From Opitutaceae bacterium (GTDB lineage: Bacteria > Verrucomicrobiota > Verrucomicrobiia > Opitutales > Opitutaceae), in contig JAGYIG010000008.1 in NCBI GenBank assembly GCA_018402455.1, positions 1 through 64,000 of the forward strand: a stretch of DNA of 64,000 nt, in the 5' to 3' direction. A model generated the notes under the pieces. It did no database searches and had not been told where the DNA came from. It saw only the letters and a program-made list of their open reading frames with translations. Numbering within the stretch: position 1 is the stretch's first letter; each line of letters opens with the position of its first letter. Position numbers and translations under genes: made by a program. Shown one piece after another: positions 1 through 8,827 of the stretch.

Positions 1-35
1 GATTGTTTCACAGGAGCTTCTCATGCTGACCCGTC

Positions 36-461
36 ATGAAACCTCGTCCCTTGCTCCTGCTGTTGGTCACGATCCTGGTCTCCGCATTCGTCATCCTCAA
101 CTTCAACGCCTTCGTCGAACCGTCCACGTTGTCCCTCGGATTCATGCACGTGGAGGCCCCGCTGGGACTCCTGCTTCTCGCTTTCAGTGCGACCCTCGCC
201 GCCGCCCTCCTCAGCTACGCCGACTACCTGCGCAAGCGCGCTCTGCGCGACGCCGGGATTCACGCCAAAGAACTCCGCCACCAACGCCAGCTCGCCGAAA
301 AGGCCGAGAGCTCCCGCTTTCACGAACTGCATCAATTCCTCATCGAGGAATTCAAACAACGCAGCGAGAACGACTCCGCTTTCCGCGAAGCCCTCAACGC
401 CCGCTTGGATAGCGTCGAGGCCCGGTTGCCAGCTCCACCGACCGGCCCCCCCGCGGACTGA
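36..461 (+). CDS. LapA-domain (DUF1049-like) small inner-membrane protein
   Basis: A 141-residue protein with two hydrophobic segments, about residues 6-25 and 42-63, separated by a short loop. A charged coiled-coil-like tail rich in Arg, Glu and Gln (about 68-130) and a proline-rich end follow. The two-helix hairpin plus cytoplasmic coiled coil is the layout of the LapA domain, which in Proteobacteria works with LapB in lipopolysaccharide homeostasis; the role here is inferred. The ATG at 36 is the first in frame, since an in-frame TGA lies just upstream. An AGGAG sits about 16 bases upstream and is better spaced for an ATG at 23 in another frame, whose product looks like a shadow. The family fit rests on topology rather than a diagnostic motif. 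A second LapA-like protein lies at 12681. Confidence 0.7.
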   Translation: MKPRPLLLLLVTILVSAFVILNFNAFVEPSTLSLGFMHVEAPLGLLLLAFSATLAAALLSYADYLRKRALRDAGIHAKELRHQRQLAEKAESSRFHELHQFLIEEFKQRSENDSAFREALNARLDSVEARLPAPPTGPPAD

Positions 462-624
462 TCCCGCATGCGAGGGAGGAACCGGCTCTGTTCGGTCCGC
501 CGTTGCCTCTCAGCCCGCGAACAACCCAGAGGTCGTCCCTCTTAAGCATGTCGGCGTGGAAGGCGATGCGGGAGCCCCCCGCTCTAATCTTGGACACTCG
601 CTCGGGCAATTCGCCCCCACCTCG

Positions 625-1077
625 CTACTCGGCGGACTTTGCCCGATTCGCCACCCGGACATTGACCTGCCGCAACCGCCGACTGAGCACGCGGGCCAAA
701 TTCAAGACGATCATCGTGAAAACCGCCGGATGCTCCGAGTTCAACGCGTGGAGCTCGTGGTGGTTAAGCGAATACGTTTCAAGCTTCGTCAGGGCCTGCA
801 CGGAGGCCGAACGCGGCTGGGTGTCGATCAATTCCATTTCCCCAAAGGCCTCCCCCGCCCCCAACTCGGCCAATTGAACCGGCGTCGGGGTTTTGCGCGT
901 CACCCGCACCCGCCCCTCGCTGATGAAATAAAGACGATCGCCGCTTTCCCCTTCACGGATCACCCACTCGCGGGCCGCAAAGGCCTCCCGCCGCAAATGC
1001 GGCAATACCACGGCCAACTGCTCCTCGGTGAGGCCGCCAAAGAGAGCATGGTGGACGAGCTGGGACCGCTCGATCAT
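625..1077 (-). CDS. Stand-alone cyclic-nucleotide-binding domain protein
   Basis: About 150 residues from the ATG at 1077; a TTG at 1128 would add 17. The whole protein is one cNMP-binding (CAP_ED) beta-roll: an LFGGLTEEQL helix start, the GDRLYFISEGRVRV strands, and a phosphate-binding-cassette-like GEAFGEMELIDTQPRSASV with the conserved Gly-Glu and Arg-Ser-Ala. It then has a C-terminal helix ending in LARVLSRRLRQVN. No helix-turn-helix, kinase or channel domain is attached, so it is not a CRP-type regulator by itself. Such single-domain proteins may act as sensors or partners of other proteins; the ligand cannot be told from sequence. It is convergent with the LapA gene and divergent from tmRNA. 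Confidence 0.8.
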   Translation of the reverse strand: MIERSQLVHHALFGGLTEEQLAVVLPHLRREAFAAREWVIREGESGDRLYFISEGRVRVTRKTPTPVQLAELGAGEAFGEMELIDTQPRSASVQALTKLETYSLNHHELHALNSEHPAVFTMIVLNLARVLSRRLRQVNVRVANRAKSAE

Positions 1078-1271
1078 CCCCGGAGTTTGGGTGCTGCGCC
1101 CCCCGAGGGCGAGCCTCAAGGCGATCAAGCAAGCCGCCCGGGATCGCCTCGCCCCCCCGTTGTCCCGGCCGCCGGGTAGCGGTCGAACCGGCGGTAATCG
1201 ACCGCCGTCCGCCCGATCGCGAGCCCAGCCTTGCTATCGGGGATTTGATGACTCAAGGTGATCGTTCTGTT

Positions 1272-1300
1272 CTTTGATTGAGTGAGATACTCAATCAGAG
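1272..1300. repeat. 12-bp-arm palindrome upstream of ssrA
   Basis: The arms 1272-1283 and 1289-1300 are complementary (one G-T pair) around a 5-base GAGAT loop; the inner nine pairs are perfect (TGATTGAGT / ACTCAATCA). It ends 20 bases before the tmRNA 5' end. No T-run follows on either strand, so it is not a simple intrinsic terminator. It could be a protein-binding dyad at the ssrA promoter or an RNA hairpin. Confidence 0.6.
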
Positions 1301-1320
1301 CACGACCTGTAGATGGCTAT

Positions 1321-1677
1321 GGGGGTGTTCTGGATTCGACCCTTGGTTGGATTGTCTCGCTGCCGGTCGAGGATGAAGGATCCTCGTTAATCCCCTTCAA
1401 AACACAATAAATGGCACCTACGAAGAAATGCCCCTCGCTGCTTAAATAACGCAGTGACGATCGCCCAGTGACGCCTGATAGCTGACGTGATCGCCGACTT
1501 CAGGCATAGCGCATTCTGCGACCCGCGGAGTTTGCGCCGTATCTTCGACCCGGGGGTTGGGAGTTGGTTTGGCCGGGTTCATCGCCTGCTGACTCCGAGA
1601 TTAAATTGAACCTATACCGGTAGATGCGTTGCGAGAAGGTCAGGGGGACGCGGGTTCAATTCCCGCCACCTCCACCA
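1321..1677 (+). ncRNA. ssrA: Transfer-messenger RNA (tmRNA)
   Basis: This is a one-piece tmRNA of about 357 nucleotides, which rescues stalled ribosomes with SmpB. The 5' end (1321) begins GGGGGTG and pairs over seven positions with CACCTCC just before the 3' ACCA (one G-U), forming the acceptor stem. The 5' part carries the typical TTCTGGATTCGAC, and the 3' end has the T-arm GGGTTCAATTCCCGCC. The tag frame ends at TAA 1443-1445 and reads NGTYEEMPLAA, possibly starting at 1401 as NTINGTYEEMPLAA; the resume codon is uncertain. The terminal Leu-Ala-Ala is the usual protease degron. The rest of the molecule is the pseudoknot region. Confidence 0.96.
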
Positions 1678-1783
1678 TTTTTCTTTCTGAATAAGTATGC
1701 CAATTGCCCGCCATAGTCCCGTCAGCGCGGGACGAAGGAGGGCATTAAGTCGCACGATTCAACGGCATCGCGCGAAGGCGAAC

Positions 1784-4700
1784 CTACGCCTTCGGCACGC
1801 GAAAGATCACGGAGTAAATTACGGGCAGGATCACCATCGTGAGCACGGAGCCCACCACCAAGCCGAAGATGATGGTGATGGCCATCGCGATGAAGAAGGC
1901 ATCGGCAAACAACGGGATCATGCCCAGGGCGGTTGTCGCCGCCGCCATGGCGACCGGTCGCAACCGACTGGTGCCGGAATTCAGGATGGCCTCCAGCGGA
2001 CCCGCCCCCGCGGCATTCTGGGTGTTGATCTCATCGATCAGCACGATGGCATTTTTGATCATCATGCCCACGAGGCTCAAAAACCCGAGGATCGCCATGA
2101 AGTTGAAGGGTTGGTCAAAGAGCAGCAGACCGGCCGTCACGCCGATGAGGATCAGCGGCACGCAGAGCCAGATCACCAGCGGTTGCCGCAGGGAATTGAA
2201 AAGGATGATCGTGAGCAGAATCATGCCGCCGATGAAGGGCGGGATCTGCTTGGCCAGGGATTCGTTGGCGTTGCCGGAATCCTCATATTCGCCGCCCCAC
2301 TCCAAGCGATAGCCTTCGGGTAACTCGATGGCTTCGATCGGGGCCCGAATGGCTTCGAATAACTCCGACGCCGTGCCCGCACTGGGGTCGGCAAAAACCG
2401 AATAGGAACGGCGGCGGTCCTCCCGGATGATGATCTCATCCTCGAAGAACGTTTGGGTGGCATCGATCACCTGAGCCAACGACACGTTGCGACGAGCCAC
2501 CGGGCTCCAGATTTGCAGGTTACCGATACTCGCAACGTCGGAATTTTCCCCCAACGGGGCTTTCAGGATAATGGGCAAAATGAGGTCGTCCTCCCGGTAG
2601 ACCCCCACGGTGAGGCCCGCGAAACCCTGCCGCAGCGTCTGGGCAATATCGGCTTTGTTGATGCCGAGCAGGCTGGCCTGTTCCTCCAGCACCTGCGGGC
2701 GCACCACCTTCACCCGTTGGCGCCATTCGTTGGTGATGGCCTTGGCGAGGGGATGGGCTGCGATGATGGCCTGCGCCTGATCGCCCAACCGCCGCAGAAT
2801 ATCCGGATCCTTACCCAGGAAGCGGGGTTCGATTTTGCCCTTGGACCCGGGTCCGAGTTCGAACCGGTAGGCGTAGATCTGGGCTCCCGGAAAGGACTCG
2901 GGAAATTCGTTATCGATGCGGTTAATGAGCCCGTCCATCTGTTTGGCATCCGCCACATCGACCAGAAAGTGGGCGAAGGCGGAGTTGGGTTTCTCCGGAC
3001 CGTAGGTGAGAAGAAACCGCAGCGCGCCCTTCCCCACCACGGTGGTCACGTTTCCGGTGGCGTCGTCGTCCAGCAGCATCTTTTCCAGCCGAGAGGCTTC
3101 GGCGGCGGTCGTATCGATGTGGGTGCCTTGGGGCATCCACATGTCCACCATGATCTGCGGCCGGGTCGAGGGCGGGAAGAACGCGTTCTTCACGAACCCA
3201 AACCCCCAAATCGATACGGCAAACGTCACCGCCACCACGGCGAGGGTGAGACCGCGGCGACGAATGCATCCCGCCAAAAATCCGCGGTAGGCTCGATAGA
3301 AACTCGTGTCATAAGGATCCCGCTGCTGCTGTCCGGCCGGCGCCGCCGCCGGTCGCTTCAGCAGCATGATCCCCAGCAAAGGCGTGATGGTGACCGCCGT
3401 CACCCAACTGAGGGAAAGCGACACCAGAATCACCTGATAGAGCGATCGGCAAATTTCCCCGGCCGCGTCCTGCGACGTGCCGATGGCCCCAAACGCCATG
3501 ACGGCGATCGCCGTCGCACCGAGCAGCGGAATCGCCGTGCTGCCAACCACTGCCAGCGCGGCATCGCGCGGCTCTTCCCCCTTGGCGATGCGCGTCAGCA
3601 TGCCGTCCACCACCACGATCGCATTGTCCACCAACATGCCCAGGGCGATGATGAGCGCTCCGAGCGATATCCGCTCCAGCGCCACCTCCATGGCGTTGAG
3701 AAAGATGAACGAGCCCAAAATGGTGACGACCAGAATGAATCCAATCAGCAGGCCGCTGCGCAGTCCCATGAAGAGCAGCAGGACCACCACCACGATGGCG
3801 ACGGCCTGAATGAGGCTCACGATGAAGTTGTCGATCGCCGCCGTGACGGCGTCGGACTGCATCGAGACCACCCCCATCTCCATGCCCAGGGGGATGTTCT
3901 CCCGCAGTTCGTCGCCCCGGGCCTGCAGCGCCGCGCCCATCGTCACCACGTTGCCGCCGGGCCGCGTCGACACGCCCATGGCGATGCCCCGATTGCCGTT
4001 GAACCGGACGATCTCCTTCATCGGCTCGGAAAACCCCCGCCGAATGGTGGCGATGTCACGCAGGCGAATCTGCACATTCCCGGCACTGATTTGGATCAGC
4101 CCGAAGTCCTCGATCGAGTCCACCTCACCCGTGGGGTTGAGCGCGATAAATTCACTGCTCACCTGCACCCGCCCCGAGTCGGCGACGACGTTGCGCCGTT
4201 GCAATTCCTGAATGACCGCGCCGGCCGGGATGCCCATCTGCGCCATCCGCTCCCGGTTTAATTCCACGTAAACCGCTTCCGGATTTTCGCCCAGCACATC
4301 AATCTTGGCGACATCCTCGACCAGCAGCAACTCGGTCCGTAAGTCGTCCATCACCGCCTTGAGTTCGGCGTAAGTGTATTCGTTGCCGTAGAGGACCACG
4401 AACACCCCATACACATCCCCGTAGTCATCGATGACCATGGAAGGCTGAACGCCGGGCGGCAGCCGGTTTTGGGCGTCGCCCACCTTGCGCCGGACCTCGT
4501 CCCACACCTGCGGCAGGGTCGACTTGTCATACTTATCCTGAATGGTGACCGTCACCGTCGACAGGCCCCGCTCGGAGCGTGACTTCACCGAGTCGATCTG
4601 GCCCAGCTTTTGCACCGCCTGCTCAATCTCATCGGTGACCTCCTGCTCCACTTCCAAGGCCGAGGCGCCCGGATAGGGGGTGATGATGAGCGCATCCTTG

Positions 4701-4825
4701 ATGGTGAACTCGGGATCTTCCAACCGCGCCATGTTCTGGTAGGACGTGATGCCCATGCCGATCATGAGCACCGTGATCACCAGCGTGACCACGCGGTTGT
4801 TGATGAAATATTCGACGAACTTCAT
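1784..4825 (-). CDS. RND-family efflux permease (AcrB/HAE1-like)
   Basis: A 1013-residue inner-membrane proton-driven exporter, the usual length for the family. Residues about 10-30 form TM1, followed by the PN1/PN2 porter repeats (EYFINNRVVTLVITVLMIG, then PYPGASALEVEQEV). A mid block of TM helices follows, including LGMLVDNAIVVVDGM, where an Asp pair typical of the proton relay lies. A second porter half and a final TM block ending FGLVVGSVLTMVILPVIYS complete it. It is the last gene of a three-gene minus-strand operon behind the outer-membrane factor and adaptor, with 9 bases between adaptor and permease. Substrates are unknown; the DPEFTIKDALI N-terminus resembles multidrug rather than metal (CzcA) pumps. 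An 8-bp hairpin overlaps the stop codon (about 1773-1794). Confidence 0.95.
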   Translation of the reverse strand: MKFVEYFINNRVVTLVITVLMIGMGITSYQNMARLEDPEFTIKDALIITPYPGASALEVEQEVTDEIEQAVQKLGQIDSVKSRSERGLSTVTVTIQDKYDKSTLPQVWDEVRRKVGDAQNRLPPGVQPSMVIDDYGDVYGVFVVLYGNEYTYAELKAVMDDLRTELLLVEDVAKIDVLGENPEAVYVELNRERMAQMGIPAGAVIQELQRRNVVADSGRVQVSSEFIALNPTGEVDSIEDFGLIQISAGNVQIRLRDIATIRRGFSEPMKEIVRFNGNRGIAMGVSTRPGGNVVTMGAALQARGDELRENIPLGMEMGVVSMQSDAVTAAIDNFIVSLIQAVAIVVVVLLLFMGLRSGLLIGFILVVTILGSFIFLNAMEVALERISLGALIIALGMLVDNAIVVVDGMLTRIAKGEEPRDAALAVVGSTAIPLLGATAIAVMAFGAIGTSQDAAGEICRSLYQVILVSLSLSWVTAVTITPLLGIMLLKRPAAAPAGQQQRDPYDTSFYRAYRGFLAGCIRRRGLTLAVVAVTFAVSIWGFGFVKNAFFPPSTRPQIMVDMWMPQGTHIDTTAAEASRLEKMLLDDDATGNVTTVVGKGALRFLLTYGPEKPNSAFAHFLVDVADAKQMDGLINRIDNEFPESFPGAQIYAYRFELGPGSKGKIEPRFLGKDPDILRRLGDQAQAIIAAHPLAKAITNEWRQRVKVVRPQVLEEQASLLGINKADIAQTLRQGFAGLTVGVYREDDLILPIILKAPLGENSDVASIGNLQIWSPVARRNVSLAQVIDATQTFFEDEIIIREDRRRSYSVFADPSAGTASELFEAIRAPIEAIELPEGYRLEWGGEYEDSGNANESLAKQIPPFIGGMILLTIILFNSLRQPLVIWLCVPLILIGVTAGLLLFDQPFNFMAILGFLSLVGMMIKNAIVLIDEINTQNAAGAGPLEAILNSGTSRLRPVAMAAATTALGMIPLFADAFFIAMAITIIFGLVVGSVLTMVILPVIYSVIFRVPKA

Positions 4826-4834
4826 GGCGGGCGA

Positions 4835-5935
4835 TCAGGGCTCGAAGAGGCGCACCCGCATGCCCTCACGCAGGTGCAGCAAACCGGACGCCGCGATCAA
4901 ATCGCCCAGCGCCAACGACTCCGAGGCCACGGTGATGTCATCGCCGGACACCTGACCCAACTGGACCGCAACCTTGCTCACGGTCATGCTGGCGGGGTCA
5001 ATCTTCCAGACAAAGGGCTGTCCGTCCCACTGGCCTCCGATGGCATCACTGGGCACCTCCAACTGGGTGCCGTCGGGATGGAGGACCGCCGTGGCATCAA
5101 CCCGCAGGCGGGCGGTCATGCCCGGAAGGACGTTCAGCGTGGGCGGGGGATCAAAGGCCAGCGTGACCGCGAAGGTGCGGGTGACCGGATCGGCCAGTTT
5201 TGCACTCTCCAGCACCTCGGCGGGAAAGCCTTGGGTGCTGCCGGTGGTCAGAAAAACCGTCGACTCAAAACGTTCGTTCTGCACCTCCGCAGGGATGGTG
5301 GGATCGACCAGAACGGCCAATGTCTCCGGCACATCGACGACGATTTTGAATCGCGACAGATCGTGCACAATCATGATCGGCTGTTTGGCCTGCACGTTTT
5401 CGATGTCGTCGACCAAGACCCGGGCCACCGACCCGTCCATCGGGGCCCGGAGCACGGTGTCATCGAGCGCTTTTTGGGCCCGGTGGAAGGCAGACTCCGC
5501 GACCTGTAGGTTGGCGAGGGCCACATCGAGGCGCTGCTTGGACGTCGCCTGGCGATCAAACAAAGCCTGCGCCCGGGCCGCCTCGGAACGCGCGGCGGTC
5601 AGTTGGGCCTGGGCCGAATCCCGCGCGGCCCGGAAGTCCCGGTCATCCAAACGGGCCAGCACGTCTCCCTGCTTCACCCGATTGCCCTCGTCGACGAGGG
5701 TCCCCTGCAGGAGGCCCGGCACTTCAAATCCGATGCGGGCTTCGCGAAGGGATTGAATCTGCCCGGGCAATTCAATCATCCGCCGCATCTCGCCGCCGCC
5801 GAGTTCCACAATTTTGATCGGGCGAACGGGAGCCGGGGCCGGCGCTTCCTCCTTTTTCGCACAACCGGTGACGAGCATCGCGACGAGCACGATTCCGCCG
5901 AGACGACTGAGGTTCAGGTTTTTGACAGATTTCAT
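4835..5935 (-). CDS. RND efflux periplasmic adaptor (membrane fusion protein), lipoprotein
   Basis: 366 residues from the ATG at 5935; an upstream in-frame start at 5959 would add eight residues ahead of the signal peptide. The N-terminus is a signal with lipobox LVTGC, so the protein is probably lipid-anchored. A barrel-sandwich (lipoyl-like) half beginning GQIQSLREARIGFEV is followed by a long alpha hairpin of Ala/Arg/Gln helices (about 95-165), then the second lipoyl half (VLRAPMDGSVARVLVDD) and the beta-barrel and membrane-proximal domains. It joins the RND pump at 1784-4825 to the outer-membrane channel at 5968-7443; stops and starts are separated by fewer than 35 bases, which suggests co-transcription. 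Confidence 0.93.
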   Translation of the reverse strand: MKSVKNLNLSRLGGIVLVAMLVTGCAKKEEAPAPAPVRPIKIVELGGGEMRRMIELPGQIQSLREARIGFEVPGLLQGTLVDEGNRVKQGDVLARLDDRDFRAARDSAQAQLTAARSEAARAQALFDRQATSKQRLDVALANLQVAESAFHRAQKALDDTVLRAPMDGSVARVLVDDIENVQAKQPIMIVHDLSRFKIVVDVPETLAVLVDPTIPAEVQNERFESTVFLTTGSTQGFPAEVLESAKLADPVTRTFAVTLAFDPPPTLNVLPGMTARLRVDATAVLHPDGTQLEVPSDAIGGQWDGQPFVWKIDPASMTVSKVAVQLGQVSGDDITVASESLALGDLIAASGLLHLREGMRVRLFEP

Positions 5936-5967
5936 CAGCACGTTGGGTTGAAGAGACAAAGCGGGGA

Positions 5968-7443
5968 TCAGGAAGCTTCGGCGGTAGCGGGATCGGCTGA
6001 ACCCGACGCCTCCGTCGGAGCGGCAAAGTCGCCGCCAATGGCCAGGTGCAGGTTGATGCGTTCGGCGAGCCGGAGGTTGCGGATGTTGATCAATTGGACC
6101 TGCGCATTCACCAAGCGGCCCTGCATGATCAACACATTCAGCAACTCCACGGCTCCCTGCTGATACTGGAATTGAGCGAGGTCCAGCGCCGCCCGGTTGT
6201 CCGCGACGACCTGCTCCAGCAGTTCTTCCCGCGACTGCAACAGGGATTCATTGGTCAGCGCATTCTCGACTTCACTGAACGCCTTGAGGGCCTGTTGGCC
6301 GTAGGATAACAGTGCCGCCTCCTGCTCGGCCGACCGAATCTCGACCTGCGCCTGCAAAGCGCCACCCGCGTAGAGCGGTCCCAGAAAATTGGCTCCCAGA
6401 TTAAAGAAGCCATTCCCGGCACCCAGCAACTCGGCGAGCCCCCCCGTGGCCGCTCCCCCACCCGCGGTCAGGCCCAGTCGCGGCAGGCGGGCGGCCTTGG
6501 CAGCCGACACTTGATTGAAGGAGGCGGCCACCCGCCGATCCGCGGCGACCAAATCCGGCCGGCGTTCCAACAAGGCCGAGGGCAATCCCACCGGGATGGG
6601 CGGCGGCACGGCCACAAACTCCGTCGCCACGTCGATTTCCGCTGAGGGATAACGGCCCAACAACACCTCCAACGCCCGCTGCACCGTGCGGTAGGCGCCC
6701 TCAACTTGCTGCACCCGCTCCTGGGCCGATGCCAGATCGGAGCGCGCCAGGTGCACGTCCCGCATGTCGACTTCGCCAAACTCATACTTGGTTTCCACCA
6801 CCCGGAGGGTTTCCGCATTGAGCTTCACCACTTCGCGGGCAAAGGCCATCTGCTGCCGGGTCTCCACCGCCGCAAACCACGTCTTGGCGATCTGGGCCTT
6901 CAGGGAAAGGCGGGCAAATTCATAATCAGCGGTGGCCGCTTGGTGGCCCGCTCCTGTGGCGGCAGCCTCGGACCGCACGCGACCCCAGACGTCCAGTTCC
7001 CACGAGACCTGCAACGCCGCCTGAGAGGAGCTGGTTTCCAAACCGCCCTGAAAATTAGTTTGAGCCGATTCACCCGCGGCCGCCACGTGCGGCTTCAATT
7101 GTGAGCCCGCCTGAACCACCAGTCCCGAGGCCGCGGTCAGTTGGGCGGCGGAGGCCCGCAGGTTGAGGTTGTAGGCCACCCCTTCGTCGACAATGGCCTC
7201 CAGCTGCGGATCGCCAAACGACGCCACCCAGTCATCGGGTAGCTCACCGATCACCGGCGACCCCGCCGCCGCATAGCCCGCGGGCACCGGGGCTTGATCG
7301 CCCAACACGGTGGCCAGGTTTTCCGCCGCCGGCGGCGGCTCCGGCACCGCACAACCACCGAGCAGTAAAACAAAAAGAAGCGGGGGGGAAACCTTGGGTG
7401 CGGCCATACAAAAGGTCGCCAAAGCAACCGGTCTCCTCCCCAT
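5968..7443 (-). CDS. Outer-membrane efflux lipoprotein (TolC/NodT family)
   Basis: 491 residues. The N-terminal signal ends in LLLGGC, a lipobox, as in NodT/OprM-type factors. Two repeated OEP domains follow, with long heptad helices (LEAIVDEGVAYNLNLRASAAQL in the first, RSAEQEAALLSYGQQALKAF in the second) and the strand motif VDMRDVHLARSDLASAQERV. The upstream GAGGGG eight bases before the ATG supports the start at 7443. A start at 7407 would give a more compact signal peptide and is possible. It is the first gene of the efflux operon and probably forms the outer-membrane duct for the adaptor and pump downstream. Confidence 0.93.
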   Translation of the reverse strand: MGRRPVALATFCMAAPKVSPPLLFVLLLGGCAVPEPPPAAENLATVLGDQAPVPAGYAAAGSPVIGELPDDWVASFGDPQLEAIVDEGVAYNLNLRASAAQLTAASGLVVQAGSQLKPHVAAAGESAQTNFQGGLETSSSQAALQVSWELDVWGRVRSEAAATGAGHQAATADYEFARLSLKAQIAKTWFAAVETRQQMAFAREVVKLNAETLRVVETKYEFGEVDMRDVHLARSDLASAQERVQQVEGAYRTVQRALEVLLGRYPSAEIDVATEFVAVPPPIPVGLPSALLERRPDLVAADRRVAASFNQVSAAKAARLPRLGLTAGGGAATGGLAELLGAGNGFFNLGANFLGPLYAGGALQAQVEIRSAEQEAALLSYGQQALKAFSEVENALTNESLLQSREELLEQVVADNRAALDLAQFQYQQGAVELLNVLIMQGRLVNAQVQLINIRNLRLAERINLHLAIGGDFAAPTEASGSADPATAEAS

Positions 7444-7690
7444 GAGTCAATCCCCTCATGGCCTCGGCCCTCCGCGGTCTGATTTCCCGCCCGCCTGACC
7501 CAAAATCCCGAGCGCGGTCCAGCGCTGCGCCACCCACGCCGCTTGCCCCCGGGCAACCTAGGGCGGTAGGGTTGATCCTTGGGGCCAGCCGAACCTTTCC
7601 CGATTTCGCCGCCCCCCTATATTCATCGGGCTAACTCCCTTGCGGTCGCGATCCCTTTTCCCCTCCATGGTTGGTCATTACCTTTCCACT

Positions 7691-8257
7691 ATGAAAAAAC
7701 ATCTCCTGCTTGGCGTCTTGAGTGTCGCCGCTCTCGCTCTCTTTTCCGGCTGCGCCACCAAACCGACCATGGCCTACGACCTGAGTCCCAAGGTTGATAC
7801 GTCGAAGTTTGAGACCTTCGCGCTGCTGCCCCTGCCCGAGCGCGTCAAGGGGGCCCGACTCGACACCGTCCAGCACTATGGTCCCGCTGCCCAGGAGGCC
7901 ATGCGCGAAGCCCTCGTGGCCAAGGGCTATACCGAGGCCCCCCTCGCCGAGGCCGACTTTGCCATCAACCTCAAGGCCGCCGTCACCCCCACCCTCAATG
8001 TTTCCCAATGGGGCTACACCACCGGCAATTACGCGGGCGCCGACTACTGGGGCACCAGCTCCTACTACGAGGTCGTGGCCGATGTGGACGTCCGGCCGGA
8101 TGACCATGCGATCGTCCTGCTGGAGATCTACGAGAATAAGGAGAAGACCCTCGCTTGGTGCGCCTGGTCGGTCGACCGCACCAAAAAGGACCGCATGCCG
8201 GTGCCCGATTTCAAAATCCTGCTGCAGGAGCTCCTCGCCAGTTTCCCCGCCCGCTAA
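7691..8257 (+). CDS. DUF4136 family lipoprotein
   Basis: 188 residues beginning MKKHLLLGVL, with a signal peptide and lipobox LFSGC. The mature part starts with YDLSPKVDTSKFETFALLP, a signature of DUF4136 (strand-forming Asp-x-Ser-x-Phe-x-Thr-Phe), and ends in an LLQELLASFP helix as in the family. The function of DUF4136 is unknown; members are periplasm-facing lipoproteins. Upstream in-frame starts at 7640 would put extra residues before the signal and are rejected. It lies divergent from the efflux operon, with about 245 bases between them that hold no other recognised gene. Confidence 0.85.
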   Translation: MKKHLLLGVLSVAALALFSGCATKPTMAYDLSPKVDTSKFETFALLPLPERVKGARLDTVQHYGPAAQEAMREALVAKGYTEAPLAEADFAINLKAAVTPTLNVSQWGYTTGNYAGADYWGTSSYYEVVADVDVRPDDHAIVLLEIYENKEKTLAWCAWSVDRTKKDRMPVPDFKILLQELLASFPAR

Positions 8258-8307
8258 CCCTCCCCCATATTCCGATCCCCCATCCTGAATCCCACCCAAA
8301 CCCCGTC

Positions 8308-8700
8308 ATGAATCCCTACCATATCGTCAACTCCACCAAACCCTTCGCGCAAACGGTGGCGGATTTGGAGACCGCCGTGACGGCCCATCACTTCAGCGTG
8401 CTGCACACCCATGATCTCGGGGCCAAGCTCCGAGCCAAGGGCGTGGAGTTCGCCGAGGAGTGTCATATTTTGGAGGTCTGCAATCCCGGCCAAGCCGCCA
8501 AGGTGCTTGCCGCCGACATGCGATTGAACACTGCGCTGCCGTGCCGCATCTCAGTCTACACCGAGCAGGGGCAAACCAAAATCGGCATGATCAAACCCGG
8601 GGATATGCTCAGCGCGCTTTCCTCTGATCCGGCCCTGCGCCAAGTCGCCGGCGAGGTCGAGGCCCAGACCATCCAGATGATCAGCGACGCGGCCGGCTGA
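8308..8700 (+). CDS. DUF302 domain protein
   Basis: 130 residues. The start at 8308 is chosen because MNPYHIVNSTKPFAQTVADL matches the beginning of DUF302 domains, while 50 codons upstream in frame are low-complexity. The family core is visible: FSVLHTHDLGAKLRAKG, then EECHILEVCNPGQAAKVL, then LPCRISVYTEQGQTKIGMIKP. DUF302 proteins are small soluble alpha-beta proteins, sometimes linked to sulfur or metal metabolism, but without a settled function. It follows the DUF4136 gene by 50 bases on the same strand and may share its transcript. Confidence 0.85.
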   Translation: MNPYHIVNSTKPFAQTVADLETAVTAHHFSVLHTHDLGAKLRAKGVEFAEECHILEVCNPGQAAKVLAADMRLNTALPCRISVYTEQGQTKIGMIKPGDMLSALSSDPALRQVAGEVEAQTIQMISDAAG

Positions 8701-8827
8701 CGCCGACATGACGGGCGGGGAGGCGGGCCCGTGCGATGCGCCGCTGGCGGAGGAAATAAAGCTCCTTTCCCTCTCCTGCGTTGGTGGACTAATCTAAACC
8801 CGATTGGTCGCTCCTGACCGTGTTTTC

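Noticed and set aside
23-412. ORF starting at ATG 23 with a well-placed AGGAG
   Set aside because: Its product is Arg/His/Pro-rich with no hydrophobic pattern, while the frame from ATG 36 gives two clear TM helices typical of LapA.
1640-1677. Separate tRNA suggested by the T-arm GGGTTCAATTCCC and CCA end
   Set aside because: The acceptor stem pairs with 1321-1327 and the internal tag ORF is present; it is the 3' end of tmRNA.
1773-1794. Hairpin over the RND gene's stop codon as an intrinsic terminator
   Set aside because: Eight-base arms are perfect but no T-run follows on the minus strand; it is not claimed as a terminator.
2453-4261. Long antisense ORF of about 600 codons opposite the RND permease
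   Set aside because: It is a high-GC shadow: His/Arg/Asp-rich composition with no fold, while the other strand is an unmistakable RND pump.
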